Assembly: GCF_030686865.1 (NCBI RefSeq)
Contig: NZ_JAQYUS010000004.1
Coordinates: 1-64,000, forward strand
Length of the DNA stretch: 64,000 nt
Direction: 5' to 3'
Source of the DNA: Kaistella sp. SH40-3
GTDB taxonomy: Bacteria > Bacteroidota > Bacteroidia > Flavobacteriales > Weeksellaceae
The notes beneath the pieces were generated by a model, which worked only from the letters and a program-made list of their open reading frames with translations, searched no databases and was not told the DNA's origin. The translations under genes and the position numbers were made by a program. Positions 25,678 to 33,965 of the stretch are shown here, in pieces. Each line of letters starts with the position of its first letter. Position 1 is the first letter of the stretch.

Positions 25678-26503
25678 CTGCTAATTTTTCACCGCAAATT
25701 TTACAAAACCTAGCATTATCATCATTATCGCCATTACCACAACGGTCACATGTTTTACCAATTTCCTGACGTTTATTTCTCATTTCCGCAGTCACAATTC
25801 CAGTCGGAACAGCAATGATTGAATAACCTGCAAGCATCAATAAAACAGAAAGAAATTTACCAAGTGGAGTACCTGGTGATACATCACCATAACCAACAGT
25901 AGTTACCGTAACAACTGCCCAGTAAATACTTTGAGGAATACTTTCAAAACCCTCTCTGTGCCCCTCAACCATAAACATCATCGAACCAACGATTACTGAA
26001 AATATCATTAAAAACAGAAGGAAAATATAGATTTTTCGGGAACTGTTTTTTAAAGCCGTAACAATAAAATAACCATCGTTCATAAAATCCATTAAATTAA
26101 GGATTCTGAAAATCCTTAACATTCGAAGCATTCGAATAATCAGAAAATACTTGGTAATTGGTATAAATAAACTGAGGTAAAAAGGTAAAATGGCCAAGAA
26201 ATCTATTATTCCGAAAAAACTAAAAATATAGTCTTTCTTATTTTTAGTGGTGATGATTCTGAGCGCATATTCGATGGTGAAAAAGATGGTAATTACCACT
26301 TCAAAAATCACAAAAATTTTGTGTAGTTTTACATCGAAAACCCTTACACTCTCCATCATGACAATGAAAGTGCTGAGTAGAATTAAGACCAATAAAAAGA
26401 TATCGAAAAGTTTACCCAGTTTAGTATCCGCTTTAAAAATAATCCGGAATATTTTCTTTTTCCAGCGGGTTTTTTCCGGCAAAAAATTATGTTCTCTTTC
26501 CAT
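25673..26503 (-). CDS. Voltage-gated-type K+ channel with C-terminal zinc ribbon
   Basis: 276 residues with six predicted membrane helices. The S4-like segment has Arg at every third position ('IIRMLRMLRIFRI', residues 122-134). The pore loop carries the selectivity filter TTVGYGD at 201-207, followed by S6 ('LLMLAGYSIIAVPTG'). After S6 comes a short linker and a CxxC...CxxC zinc ribbon ('CDRCG...CKICG') that ends the protein. No cyclic-nucleotide domain is present. It probably gates K+ flux in the inner membrane, and the ribbon may sense metal or redox state or simply tetramerise. It is divergent from nif3. Confidence 0.92.
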   Translation of the reverse strand: MEREHNFLPEKTRWKKKIFRIIFKADTKLGKLFDIFLLVLILLSTFIVMMESVRVFDVKLHKIFVIFEVVITIFFTIEYALRIITTKNKKDYIFSFFGIIDFLAILPFYLSLFIPITKYFLIIRMLRMLRIFRILNLMDFMNDGYFIVTALKNSSRKIYIFLLFLMIFSVIVGSMMFMVEGHREGFESIPQSIYWAVVTVTTVGYGDVSPGTPLGKFLSVLLMLAGYSIIAVPTGIVTAEMRNKRQEIGKTCDRCGNGDNDDNARFCKICGEKLAE

Positions 26504-26560
26504 TGAAATTGGCTATATAATTACAAATTTAATTCTTAAATTCGTTGCAAACATAACAAA

Positions 26561-27658
26561 ATGACTTTAAACCAAGTAATTTCCGACCTAAAAAACACTA
26601 TCCCTTTAGCCCAAGCAGAAGATTATGATAACGTAGGTTTGCTTTGTGGAAATCTGGAAAGGGAAGTTACAGGGATCTTGGTTTGTCATGATGCATTGGA
26701 AAAAGTGGTAGATGAAGCAATTGCGAAGAACCTAAATTTAATTGTTTCCTTTCATCCGATTATATTTTCTGGCTTAAAATCAATCACCGGAAAAAATTAC
26801 GTAGAAAAAGCAGTGCTAAAAGCCATTGAAAACAAAATAGCCATTTACGCCATTCACACTGCTTTCGACAATGATTATTTGGGGGTGAACTACAGAATTT
26901 GTGAAGAACTCGGACTTAAAAATCAAAAAATTCTAATGCCAAAAATGCAAAACCTTCAAAAGTTAGAAGTTTTTGTACCGCAAGATTTTTCTGAAATAGT
27001 AAAAGACGCTTTATTTAAAGCAGGTGCAGGAAATATTGGTTTTTATGATGAATGTAGTTTTTCACTTTCTGGGACTGGGACTTTCAGACCAATTGAAGGA
27101 TCAAATCCATTCTCGGGCACGAAAGATGTTCGGGAAAATGCAAATGAAGTTTTGATTTCTGTGATTTTTGAAAAATACAAAAGAAATCAAATTCTAAATG
27201 CAATGAAATCTGCACATCCTTACGAGGAAGTTGCCTATCAAATAATTCAGTTAGAAAATGAAAATCAATATTCAGGATTGGGCAGATTTGGTGAATTTGA
27301 AAATGAAATGACGGAAGAAGATTTTCTGACTTTTGTAAAAAGGCAATTTAATTTAAAGGCGATTCGACATTCTAATTTTACGAACAAAAAAATTAAGCGT
27401 GTTGGTGTGTTGGGAGGAAGTGGAGCCAGTGGAATAGGCGCTGCGATTTCCCAACACTGTGATGCTTATTTAACAGGTGATCTAAAATATCATGATTATT
27501 TTCAGGCAGAAGGCAAAATGTTGATTTGCGATATTGGTCATTTTGAATCTGAACAATTTGTTACTGAGCATTTAGTTGATATATTATCACAAAAATTCAC
27601 TACCTTTGCAGTCTCAAAATCTACCGAGAAAACCAACCCTGTAAACTATTTTTTATAA
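26561..27658 (+). CDS. Nif3-like dinuclear metal-centre protein
   Basis: 365 residues, the long Nif3/GTP cyclohydrolase I type 2-like form with an inserted CutA-like domain in the middle ('HPYEEVAYQIIQLE' is its typical end). Metal ligands are seen as 'SFHPIIFSG' in the N-terminal half and 'GDLKYHDYFQAEG' plus 'CDIGHFESEQ' near the C-terminus. The family forms hexameric toroids with two metals per subunit, and the biochemical role is unsettled. It is followed 3 bp later by the coiled-coil DUF164-type gene, a pairing common in bacteria. Confidence 0.93.
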   Translation: MTLNQVISDLKNTIPLAQAEDYDNVGLLCGNLEREVTGILVCHDALEKVVDEAIAKNLNLIVSFHPIIFSGLKSITGKNYVEKAVLKAIENKIAIYAIHTAFDNDYLGVNYRICEELGLKNQKILMPKMQNLQKLEVFVPQDFSEIVKDALFKAGAGNIGFYDECSFSLSGTGTFRPIEGSNPFSGTKDVRENANEVLISVIFEKYKRNQILNAMKSAHPYEEVAYQIIQLENENQYSGLGRFGEFENEMTEEDFLTFVKRQFNLKAIRHSNFTNKKIKRVGVLGGSGASGIGAAISQHCDAYLTGDLKYHDYFQAEGKMLICDIGHFESEQFVTEHLVDILSQKFTTFAVSKSTEKTNPVNYFL

Positions 27659-27661
27659 AAT

Positions 27662-28441
27662 ATGGCTAAAAAAACAGTAGAAATCGCCGTTGAAGACAAA
27701 CTAAGAGCACTTTACGACCTACAAATTATTGATTCAAGATTAGATGAAATCCGCAGTACAAGAGGTGAATTGCCTATTGAAGTTGAAGATTTAGAAATCG
27801 AAATCGAAGGTCTGGAAAAAAGAGCAGAGAAATTTGAAGCTGAAATTAAACTTCAAAATGATGAAATCAATACGAAGAACGAAGTGATTAATCACGCGAA
27901 AACTTTGATTGAGAAATATAAAACTCAGCAAGAAAACGTAAGAAACAATAAAGAATTCGAATCTTTAGATAAAGAAATCGAATACCAAGAATTGGAGATG
28001 CAACTTGCGGAAAAAAGAATCAATGAGTTTGGGGCGAAAATCGGTCACAAAAACGAAACCTTAGAAGAACTTAATTCTAAAATTGCTGATTTAAAAAATC
28101 ACTTGAAATTCAAAAAAGAGGAACTTGAAAATTTGGTTTCAGAAACTCAAAAAGAAGAGGATTTCTTGATCGAAAAATCACAAGAATTTGCTAAAAATAT
28201 CGATGAAAGATTGTTGGCTTCTTACCAAAGAATTCGTACCAATTCACCAAATGGTTTAGCAGTTGTAGGTTTAGAAAGAGGTGCGCCAAAAGGTTCATTC
28301 TTTACACTTCCTCCACAAAAACAAATGGAAATCGCTCAACGTAAAAAAATCATTATCGATGAACATTCAGGTAAAATCTTGGTTGATGACGATTTGGTAA
28401 ACGAAGAAAACGAAAAAATGAAAAGTATTATTAAATTTTAA
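27662..28441 (+). CDS. DUF164-type coiled-coil protein with degenerate zinc ribbon
   Basis: 259 residues: a long antiparallel coiled coil (about 30-180, Glu/Lys-rich heptads) and a C-terminal module that aligns with the zf-RING_7 zinc ribbon of CT398/DUF164 proteins. In the family this module has two Cys pairs, around 'RGxxxGxFxxxPPQ' and 'KKIIxxExxGKILV'. Here both pairs are gone: the first reads 'RGAPKGSF' and the second 'IIIDEHSGKIL', and the whole protein has no cysteine. The fold may persist without metal. The partner Nif3 gene lies 3 bp upstream. The function is unknown; relatives have been linked to secretion and flagellar assembly. Confidence 0.85.
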   Translation: MAKKTVEIAVEDKLRALYDLQIIDSRLDEIRSTRGELPIEVEDLEIEIEGLEKRAEKFEAEIKLQNDEINTKNEVINHAKTLIEKYKTQQENVRNNKEFESLDKEIEYQELEMQLAEKRINEFGAKIGHKNETLEELNSKIADLKNHLKFKKEELENLVSETQKEEDFLIEKSQEFAKNIDERLLASYQRIRTNSPNGLAVVGLERGAPKGSFFTLPPQKQMEIAQRKKIIIDEHSGKILVDDDLVNEENEKMKSIIKF

Positions 28442-28460
28442 TTCTTTTCTGAAATAAATA

Positions 28461-28496
28461 AAATCCGGTTTGAAATTTTCAAACCGGATTTTTTTA
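28461..28496. terminator. Terminator between nif3 operon and acvB
   Basis: Fourteen-base stem (28461-28474 with 28479-28492), four-base loop and a T-run. It lies between convergent genes and can serve both strands. Confidence 0.9.
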
Positions 28497-28521
28497 TTGC
28501 TCTTTATTAACTTTAATTATT

Positions 28522-29193
28522 TTAAAAGTATTTTACAATAGAGTCCGCCAGCGTTTTTGTCTTGCCATCAAAATGATGATTCCCTTTAAGATGCAGAAAC
28601 TGGTAATCTTTTAAAGTTATTTCTTTTAGCGGAAAATACTTGTATTCCAAATCACTGACTACCAAAGTAAAAGGAACATTTTTGATTTGGTTAATTTCAT
28701 GAACTACACTGTATCCGTATTCCTGTTCACCCATAATATATTCTTCAACATGAATCTCAAAATCGTTCACTTTGGAAGGCCCGATAATGATTAAATCCTG
28801 AATATTTTTCTGAAAATCAGCATCAAAACGATTGTAAATAAATGGTGCAACATCGGCTCCGTAAGAATATCCAATGATGATGATCTTTTTGTTTTTCCTA
28901 TTTTTAGTTACTTGTTTCAGGTAATTTTCAGTATCCTGAGAGGCTTGAAAAGGAGTCTTTTTTTTCCAGAAATATTTTTTCGTATTCAGAGTAAAAACAT
29001 CATAACCATATTGGTGAAGTTCCTGCGAAAAGGTTTTAGAAAAAGTATTAAAACCACCATCACCACTAATATAAAAGATAACGGGTTTATCGCTCTTGCT
29101 ATTCCATTCGGTGATTGGGAACGCATTATTACCTTGACAGGAAATTAAGAATACAAAAGAAGAGATATTTAATAATTGAATTAACTTTTTCAT
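28522..29193 (-). CDS. AcvB/VirJ-family lysyl-phosphatidylglycerol hydrolase, lipoprotein
   Basis: 223 residues with a lipoprotein signal peptide (lipobox LISC, Cys19). The alpha/beta-hydrolase core begins 'VIFYISGDGGFN', then 'LNTKKYFWKKKTP', and the nucleophile elbow GYSYGAD holds the catalytic Ser; a C-terminal 'KGNHHFDGK' supplies the His. These are the VirJ/AcvB landmarks. That family hydrolyses lysyl-phosphatidylglycerol in the periplasm. Its start overlaps the mprF stop by 4 bp (ATGA), so synthesis and removal of the same lipid are translationally coupled. Confidence 0.88.
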   Translation of the reverse strand: MKKLIQLLNISSFVFLISCQGNNAFPITEWNSKSDKPVIFYISGDGGFNTFSKTFSQELHQYGYDVFTLNTKKYFWKKKTPFQASQDTENYLKQVTKNRKNKKIIIIGYSYGADVAPFIYNRFDADFQKNIQDLIIIGPSKVNDFEIHVEEYIMGEQEYGYSVVHEINQIKNVPFTLVVSDLEYKYFPLKEITLKDYQFLHLKGNHHFDGKTKTLADSIVKYF

Positions 29194-31778
29194 TCTGGTT
29201 TTGAAATTTTATTTAAAGCGGCTGGGATTTGCAACAAATCAAAATCAGATCCGTAAATAAGATATTTATTTTCCCACTGATCTGCATATTTTTCTTTAAA
29301 ATCCCGCAGACTTTGATAGTGTTTAAAACTCCCCACGCGGTTGTAGGCAAATTTCATAATTTCTTCTGCCGTATTATCGGGCTGTTTCATTCCGCCCAAA
29401 GGAGTCAGACCGAAATTGATGTATTGTAAATTCTTCAGTTTAGTATATTCCACCAACTTTACAATGAGAGCGTCCATGCTTCCGTTTGGTGCTGTTAAAG
29501 TTTTTCGAATCAAATCATAGGTACATTCTTCCGGTGCAAAATCTGGGATAATATTAATGAACGCCTCGATTTTTCCGTCTTGGTTTTTTAAAACAATTAA
29601 ATCCTGTTCTTCAATTTCAACCCGATCAAACATTCCCTGCGAAAACACCATTTCCTGTTTATCAAATTCCTTTAACCATTCATCTGAAATGCTTTCAATT
29701 TCATTTAAAGTTTCTTGACTTTGCGGGCTGTAAATAATTTCTGAAGTATATCCTTTTTTTGATAAAGTATTCAAACCATTCCTCAATGATTTCCGATCTT
29801 TACCTTCTAATTTAAAGTTTTCCGTATTCATTATGGCTTCCTGACCAATAAATAATTGCTGTTTTTTTAAAGGTTCAAAGAGAAATAAACTCTGCTCATC
29901 AATTCGATAATACACCGATTTTAAACCATTTTCTTTGCAGAAATTTTCAAATTCCTGAATGATGGTTTCTTTATTACTTTCCTCACAAACTGGTTCTTCC
30001 AAAACAAAAGCAAAAGAATTTGTAACACGGTAAGAAACAAAGCCTTCTTCATTTTCAGAAAAAAACAACTGTTTCTCTTTTGATAATTTAAAGAAATCAA
30101 GCGAAGAAGTTCCGTACGTTTCTACTAAATTTTGTGCTTCCTCAAAATCGCTAGAACTTTTCTCATTAATCAATTTCTTCACATTAAACACAGAAAAAAT
30201 AAGCAATAGCCAGGAAACAATTCCAAGGAAATAATTAAGATATTCAAAATCTCGCGCAAAACCAGTTTTCGGATTCAGACCATTATCTTGAAAAAGAAGA
30301 AAACTGTGAATCGTGTAATACAAGGATTCGGTCCAGGTAAAATCAATACCGAAATGACGTTTATCAATGAAGTAAAAACTCAGAAAATTAAAAAGCAGGA
30401 CCGCCGCAAAAAGTCCTAATAACCAAGAGAAACCACGCTGCAGATATTTCCTATTCGTCTTAAGTACATATTCTTTTCTACATACGACTAAGAAAAAGAT
30501 AATAATCAGAGAGACAATCGCTTCTTCATAATCGAGCGCTTTAATTAAATTCCCGAAAAAAGAAATAATGGCAAGAATCAAGGCGAAATACCAACCTCGC
30601 TTTAAACCTCGTAAAAGATATGCCGAAGTCACAATCAAAAGAATTCCGGCAATTAAAGTCAGGATTTTTGAAAAATGCATCGTGTCCTCCGAAAGATAAA
30701 TCTTGCCGATTTTCAGTCGGTTCGCAAGTGGAGGAGTAATAACCGAGATAATATTGATGAGTCCTAAAATAAAGATGGCGAGTGCCGGAAGAATTCGGGC
30801 AATGATTTTTCTGCCGTTCCACATAAACGCAAAAATCCCCAAAAGTAAAGGCAGCCAAAATTCGAAAACCCGGTACAGCAAAGTGATTCCTAAACCCTGA
30901 CTGTGAGAGAACCCAAAGTTTGCCAGGATATAGATCAGTGTAAATTCTACTGCGCCCAAACCTCTTAAAAATGGTGAAACCAACATCAGCAAAACAGAAA
31001 TCGTATAACCTACTGCTGCGGCTGAAAATGAACCGGTTGCACCAAAAGCAAACATGGCAATCAACAGATGAAAGATTCCGCAAAACTCAATTACCGTAGA
31101 GATAAGTACGGTGATATAAAAATATTTTCGATCGATTTTACCGCCAAAAAACTCATCAATACTGTTCGATTTCGACGGGAAATGTTTGATCATAAATTGA
31201 TAAATAAATCCTTTTTGACGAAGTGAATTAACCGTCCAAAAAACGGCAACAATAAAAACCCCAACTCCCAATAACCACATCCATGAATTCCCGAAATTTT
31301 TATTGACCATAGCAGCGTACGCAACGACCGGAATCCCAACTAAAAAAACGGTGACAATTCCGACAAAACCATAAATGGCACTCGCTTTATGAATACTGTT
31401 TTTATCGAAATTTCTGCGTTGAAGTTGAACAGGCGTAAAAGCAAGCGAACTTATTCCACCAGCAGGCAGAAAAACACTCAGGAAATTTCTTTTCAGAAAT
31501 AATTCTATCGAATCAGAAAGTTTCAGTTTTACGCCAACCGCACGAAAACTTGCAACATACATGAGTCCCTGTAAAAAAACATAAAAGAAGGTGACGAGAA
31601 TCCCGGCAAAAATCCAGATCGGTTTTGCCTGATGAAGCTGCGGGAGAATGGAGGACATTTCTTTTCTTTCACTTCTAAAAAAAACAAAGGCAAGAAAAAG
31701 AATGAGTACCGCAAGAATTTCTTGCCATCTAATTTTTAAAATGGCTTTTTTTAGAAATAAATATATTTTTTCAATCAT
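29190..31778 (-). CDS. mprF: Lysylphosphatidylglycerol synthetase/flippase MprF
   Basis: 862 residues, the usual full length. The N-terminal two thirds contain about 12-14 membrane helices, with a lysylphosphatidylglycerol flippase region and 'LRGLGAVEFTLIYILANFGF'. The C-terminal soluble part (from about residue 540) is the GNAT-like aminoacyl-tRNA-dependent transferase: 'FSENEEGFVSYRV', 'RKSLRNGLNTLSKKG', 'NGSMDALIVKLVEY' and 'FGLTPLGGM'. The enzyme adds lysine from Lys-tRNA to phosphatidylglycerol and flips the product, reducing surface charge and sensitivity to cationic peptides. It is followed by the cognate hydrolase gene with a 4-bp overlap. Other aminoacyl donors are possible. Confidence 0.92.
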   Translation of the reverse strand: MIEKIYLFLKKAILKIRWQEILAVLILFLAFVFFRSERKEMSSILPQLHQAKPIWIFAGILVTFFYVFLQGLMYVASFRAVGVKLKLSDSIELFLKRNFLSVFLPAGGISSLAFTPVQLQRRNFDKNSIHKASAIYGFVGIVTVFLVGIPVVAYAAMVNKNFGNSWMWLLGVGVFIVAVFWTVNSLRQKGFIYQFMIKHFPSKSNSIDEFFGGKIDRKYFYITVLISTVIEFCGIFHLLIAMFAFGATGSFSAAAVGYTISVLLMLVSPFLRGLGAVEFTLIYILANFGFSHSQGLGITLLYRVFEFWLPLLLGIFAFMWNGRKIIARILPALAIFILGLINIISVITPPLANRLKIGKIYLSEDTMHFSKILTLIAGILLIVTSAYLLRGLKRGWYFALILAIISFFGNLIKALDYEEAIVSLIIIFFLVVCRKEYVLKTNRKYLQRGFSWLLGLFAAVLLFNFLSFYFIDKRHFGIDFTWTESLYYTIHSFLLFQDNGLNPKTGFARDFEYLNYFLGIVSWLLLIFSVFNVKKLINEKSSSDFEEAQNLVETYGTSSLDFFKLSKEKQLFFSENEEGFVSYRVTNSFAFVLEEPVCEESNKETIIQEFENFCKENGLKSVYYRIDEQSLFLFEPLKKQQLFIGQEAIMNTENFKLEGKDRKSLRNGLNTLSKKGYTSEIIYSPQSQETLNEIESISDEWLKEFDKQEMVFSQGMFDRVEIEEQDLIVLKNQDGKIEAFINIIPDFAPEECTYDLIRKTLTAPNGSMDALIVKLVEYTKLKNLQYINFGLTPLGGMKQPDNTAEEIMKFAYNRVGSFKHYQSLRDFKEKYADQWENKYLIYGSDFDLLQIPAALNKISKPE

Positions 31779-31971
31779 AAACTTTACTCAAATAAATCAT
31801 AAAAGGAAACTTTAACTGATATACCAATTTTTTCTACTGGTGAAAATAGTCTTTCTGATTTCATCACGGAAATATTTTTTCATTAAAAAAAGTAAAATAA
31901 ATTACAAAAGAGAATCGAACTCATTATTTATTAATGAAATTAAAATCTGTTTAAAATGATTTACGGGATTT

Positions 31972-33201
31972 TCATTCATATCTCAATGCCTCAATTGGAT
32001 CGAGTTTTGAAGCTTTCAATGCAGGATAATAGCCGAAGAAAACGCCTGTAATCGCACAAACAACAAAGGAAAGAATAATTGAATATTCTGTAATATACGT
32101 TGGCCAAGAAAGAAATTCAGTCACCATTTTTGTAACTGAAATTCCCAGAATAACACCGATGATTCCACCTGTAACGCTGATGAGAACGGCTTCTATTAGA
32201 AACTGATACAAAATATCTTTTCCCCGTGCACCGATGGACATTCGCAAACCGATTTCTTTTGTTCTTTCAGTCACCGAAACATACATGATATTCATAATCC
32301 CGATGCCGCCGACCAAAAGTGAAATTCCTGCAATTGCCGCTAAAAGAACGGTTAAGAGTTGACTGGTCGAACTCATGGTTGAAATTAATTCTGCCTGTGT
32401 TCTTACCGAAAAATCATCGTTGTTTCCGTCCGGTGAAAGATGGTGCTGTTTCCGAAGAATTTGTGAAATCTCATCAGATGCTTTCGATGAAGTATTTTCG
32501 TTGGTAGAAGATGCATAAATTGACTGAACATAATCAATACCTAAAAATCTTCGCTGTACCGTATTGAAAGGAGCAATGATAATATCATCCTGATCTTGCC
32601 CAAAAGTATTGGTTCCTTTTGCCTCTAAAACTCCTATGATGGTCATTGGGATTTTATTAAATCGAATGACCTTTCCGATTGGATCATCACCGTTTGGAAA
32701 TAAATTGGTTAAAACTGTTTGTCCGATTAAGCAGACTTTATTGGACGTGGTAACATCTTTGGCAGTGAAAAGAGAACCGTCAGAAACATTCCAGTCGCGA
32801 ATTTTAAAATAGTCTGCATTCACACCTTGAAGTTGAGTAGGCCAGTTATTCGAACCGTTAATGGATTGCCCGTTGGTTTGCACTGCAGGCGAGACGTAGG
32901 AAACATCAGGAGCACCTTTCAGAATCGCATCAACATCGTCCGTTTTTAAACTTTGCAATCCCGATGCGCCGATTCTTGCACCACCAGAATCATTCACATT
33001 ACTGGTAGGCCGTATGTTAATCATATTCGATCCCATGGAAGAAAGTTGATCACTGATGCTTTTTTTGGAGCCTTCTCCAATTGCAGTCATTGCGATAACC
33101 GAAGCCACGCCAATGATGATTCCGAGCATGGTAAGAAAAGCCCGCAATCTATTTCGGACAATGGCTTTCCAGGCAATTTTGAATAAATTGGAGAATTTCA
33201 T
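31972..33201 (-). CDS. MacB-type ABC transporter permease
   Basis: ATG at 33201 gives 409 residues; an ATG at 33225 lies inside the ATPase gene and was rejected. Topology is one N-terminal helix ('RAFLTMLGIIIGVASVIAM'), a large periplasmic MacB_PCD domain (about 50-280) and three C-terminal helices of the FtsX/MacB permease domain, with 'VGGIGIMNIMYVSVTERTKEIGLRMSIGA'-type sequence split across the membrane loop. It is a mechanotransmission permease that works with the ATPase 4 bp upstream and the adaptor, and it needs a TolC-like exit duct. It is the last gene of the operon. Confidence 0.92.
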   Translation of the reverse strand: MKFSNLFKIAWKAIVRNRLRAFLTMLGIIIGVASVIAMTAIGEGSKKSISDQLSSMGSNMINIRPTSNVNDSGGARIGASGLQSLKTDDVDAILKGAPDVSYVSPAVQTNGQSINGSNNWPTQLQGVNADYFKIRDWNVSDGSLFTAKDVTTSNKVCLIGQTVLTNLFPNGDDPIGKVIRFNKIPMTIIGVLEAKGTNTFGQDQDDIIIAPFNTVQRRFLGIDYVQSIYASSTNENTSSKASDEISQILRKQHHLSPDGNNDDFSVRTQAELISTMSSTSQLLTVLLAAIAGISLLVGGIGIMNIMYVSVTERTKEIGLRMSIGARGKDILYQFLIEAVLISVTGGIIGVILGISVTKMVTEFLSWPTYITEYSIILSFVVCAITGVFFGYYPALKASKLDPIEALRYE

Positions 33202-33205
33202 TTTT

Positions 33206-33955
33206 TTAGATTTTATAATCAACATCTATGGGCAGACTATCCAATGCTTCTTTTGCACTTTTAACATTTTCATTCTTAACATCCTTAATTACTTTTCCGT
33301 CTTTCAAGGTGATGGTTCTGCCGCTGAACACGGCGATATCTGGTTCGTGGGTTACGAAGACTATTGTTTTACCCTGCTTATTCAAATCCTGCATTAAAGT
33401 CATTATTTCATAAGAGGTTCTGGTATCTAAATTCCCTGTCGCTTCATCAGCCAGAATCATTACTGGTTCGTTGACCAAAGCCCGAGCAATAGCAACTCTT
33501 TGTTGTTGACCACCCGACATCTGGTTTGGGAGATAATCTACACGATCACTTAATTTTACGGTTTCTAAAGATTTTAATGAACGTTCATATCGTTCCTTTC
33601 CCGATATTTTTGAATTGTATAAAAGTGGAAGTTCCACGTTTTCCAAAGCAGTCGTTCTGGCGAGTAAATTATAGGACTGAAAAACAAAACCTATTTTTTG
33701 ATTTCTTAATCCAGCGAGTTGGTCTTTGTCTAAATCTTTCACGTTAACCCCATCCAGCAAATATTCTCCGGTGGTAGGTTTATCGAGGCAACCTAAAATA
33801 TTGAGCATGGTCGTTTTTCCGGATCCGCTATGTCCCATGATGGTCACAAATTCACCTTCCTCTACACTGAAACTTACGCCACGCAGAGCGTGAACGACTT
33901 CCGTACCCATTACAAAATCTCTTTTAACATCGATGATTTCTAATATTTTTGCCAT
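33206..33955 (-). CDS. MacB-type ABC transporter ATP-binding protein
   Basis: ATG at 33955 gives 249 residues (MAKILEI...). A longer frame from 34036 runs into macA and was rejected. Walker A is GHSGSGKTT (41-49), the signature is MSGGQQQR, Walker B is VMILADEATGNLD, and the H-loop is in 'VFVTHEPDIA'. It belongs to the LolD/MacB class, here as a separate subunit rather than fused to the permease. It lies between the adaptor gene (10 bp) and the permease gene (4 bp). Confidence 0.94.
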   Translation of the reverse strand: MAKILEIIDVKRDFVMGTEVVHALRGVSFSVEEGEFVTIMGHSGSGKTTMLNILGCLDKPTTGEYLLDGVNVKDLDKDQLAGLRNQKIGFVFQSYNLLARTTALENVELPLLYNSKISGKERYERSLKSLETVKLSDRVDYLPNQMSGGQQQRVAIARALVNEPVMILADEATGNLDTRTSYEIMTLMQDLNKQGKTIVFVTHEPDIAVFSGRTITLKDGKVIKDVKNENVKSAKEALDSLPIDVDYKI

Positions 33956-33965
33956 CTTATTTAAT

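Noticed and set aside
30541-31083. 180-codon minus-strand frame overlapping mprF in another frame
   Set aside because: Cys/Phe/Arg-rich composition typical of an off-frame shadow of a membrane protein gene. mprF itself is clearly the coding frame.
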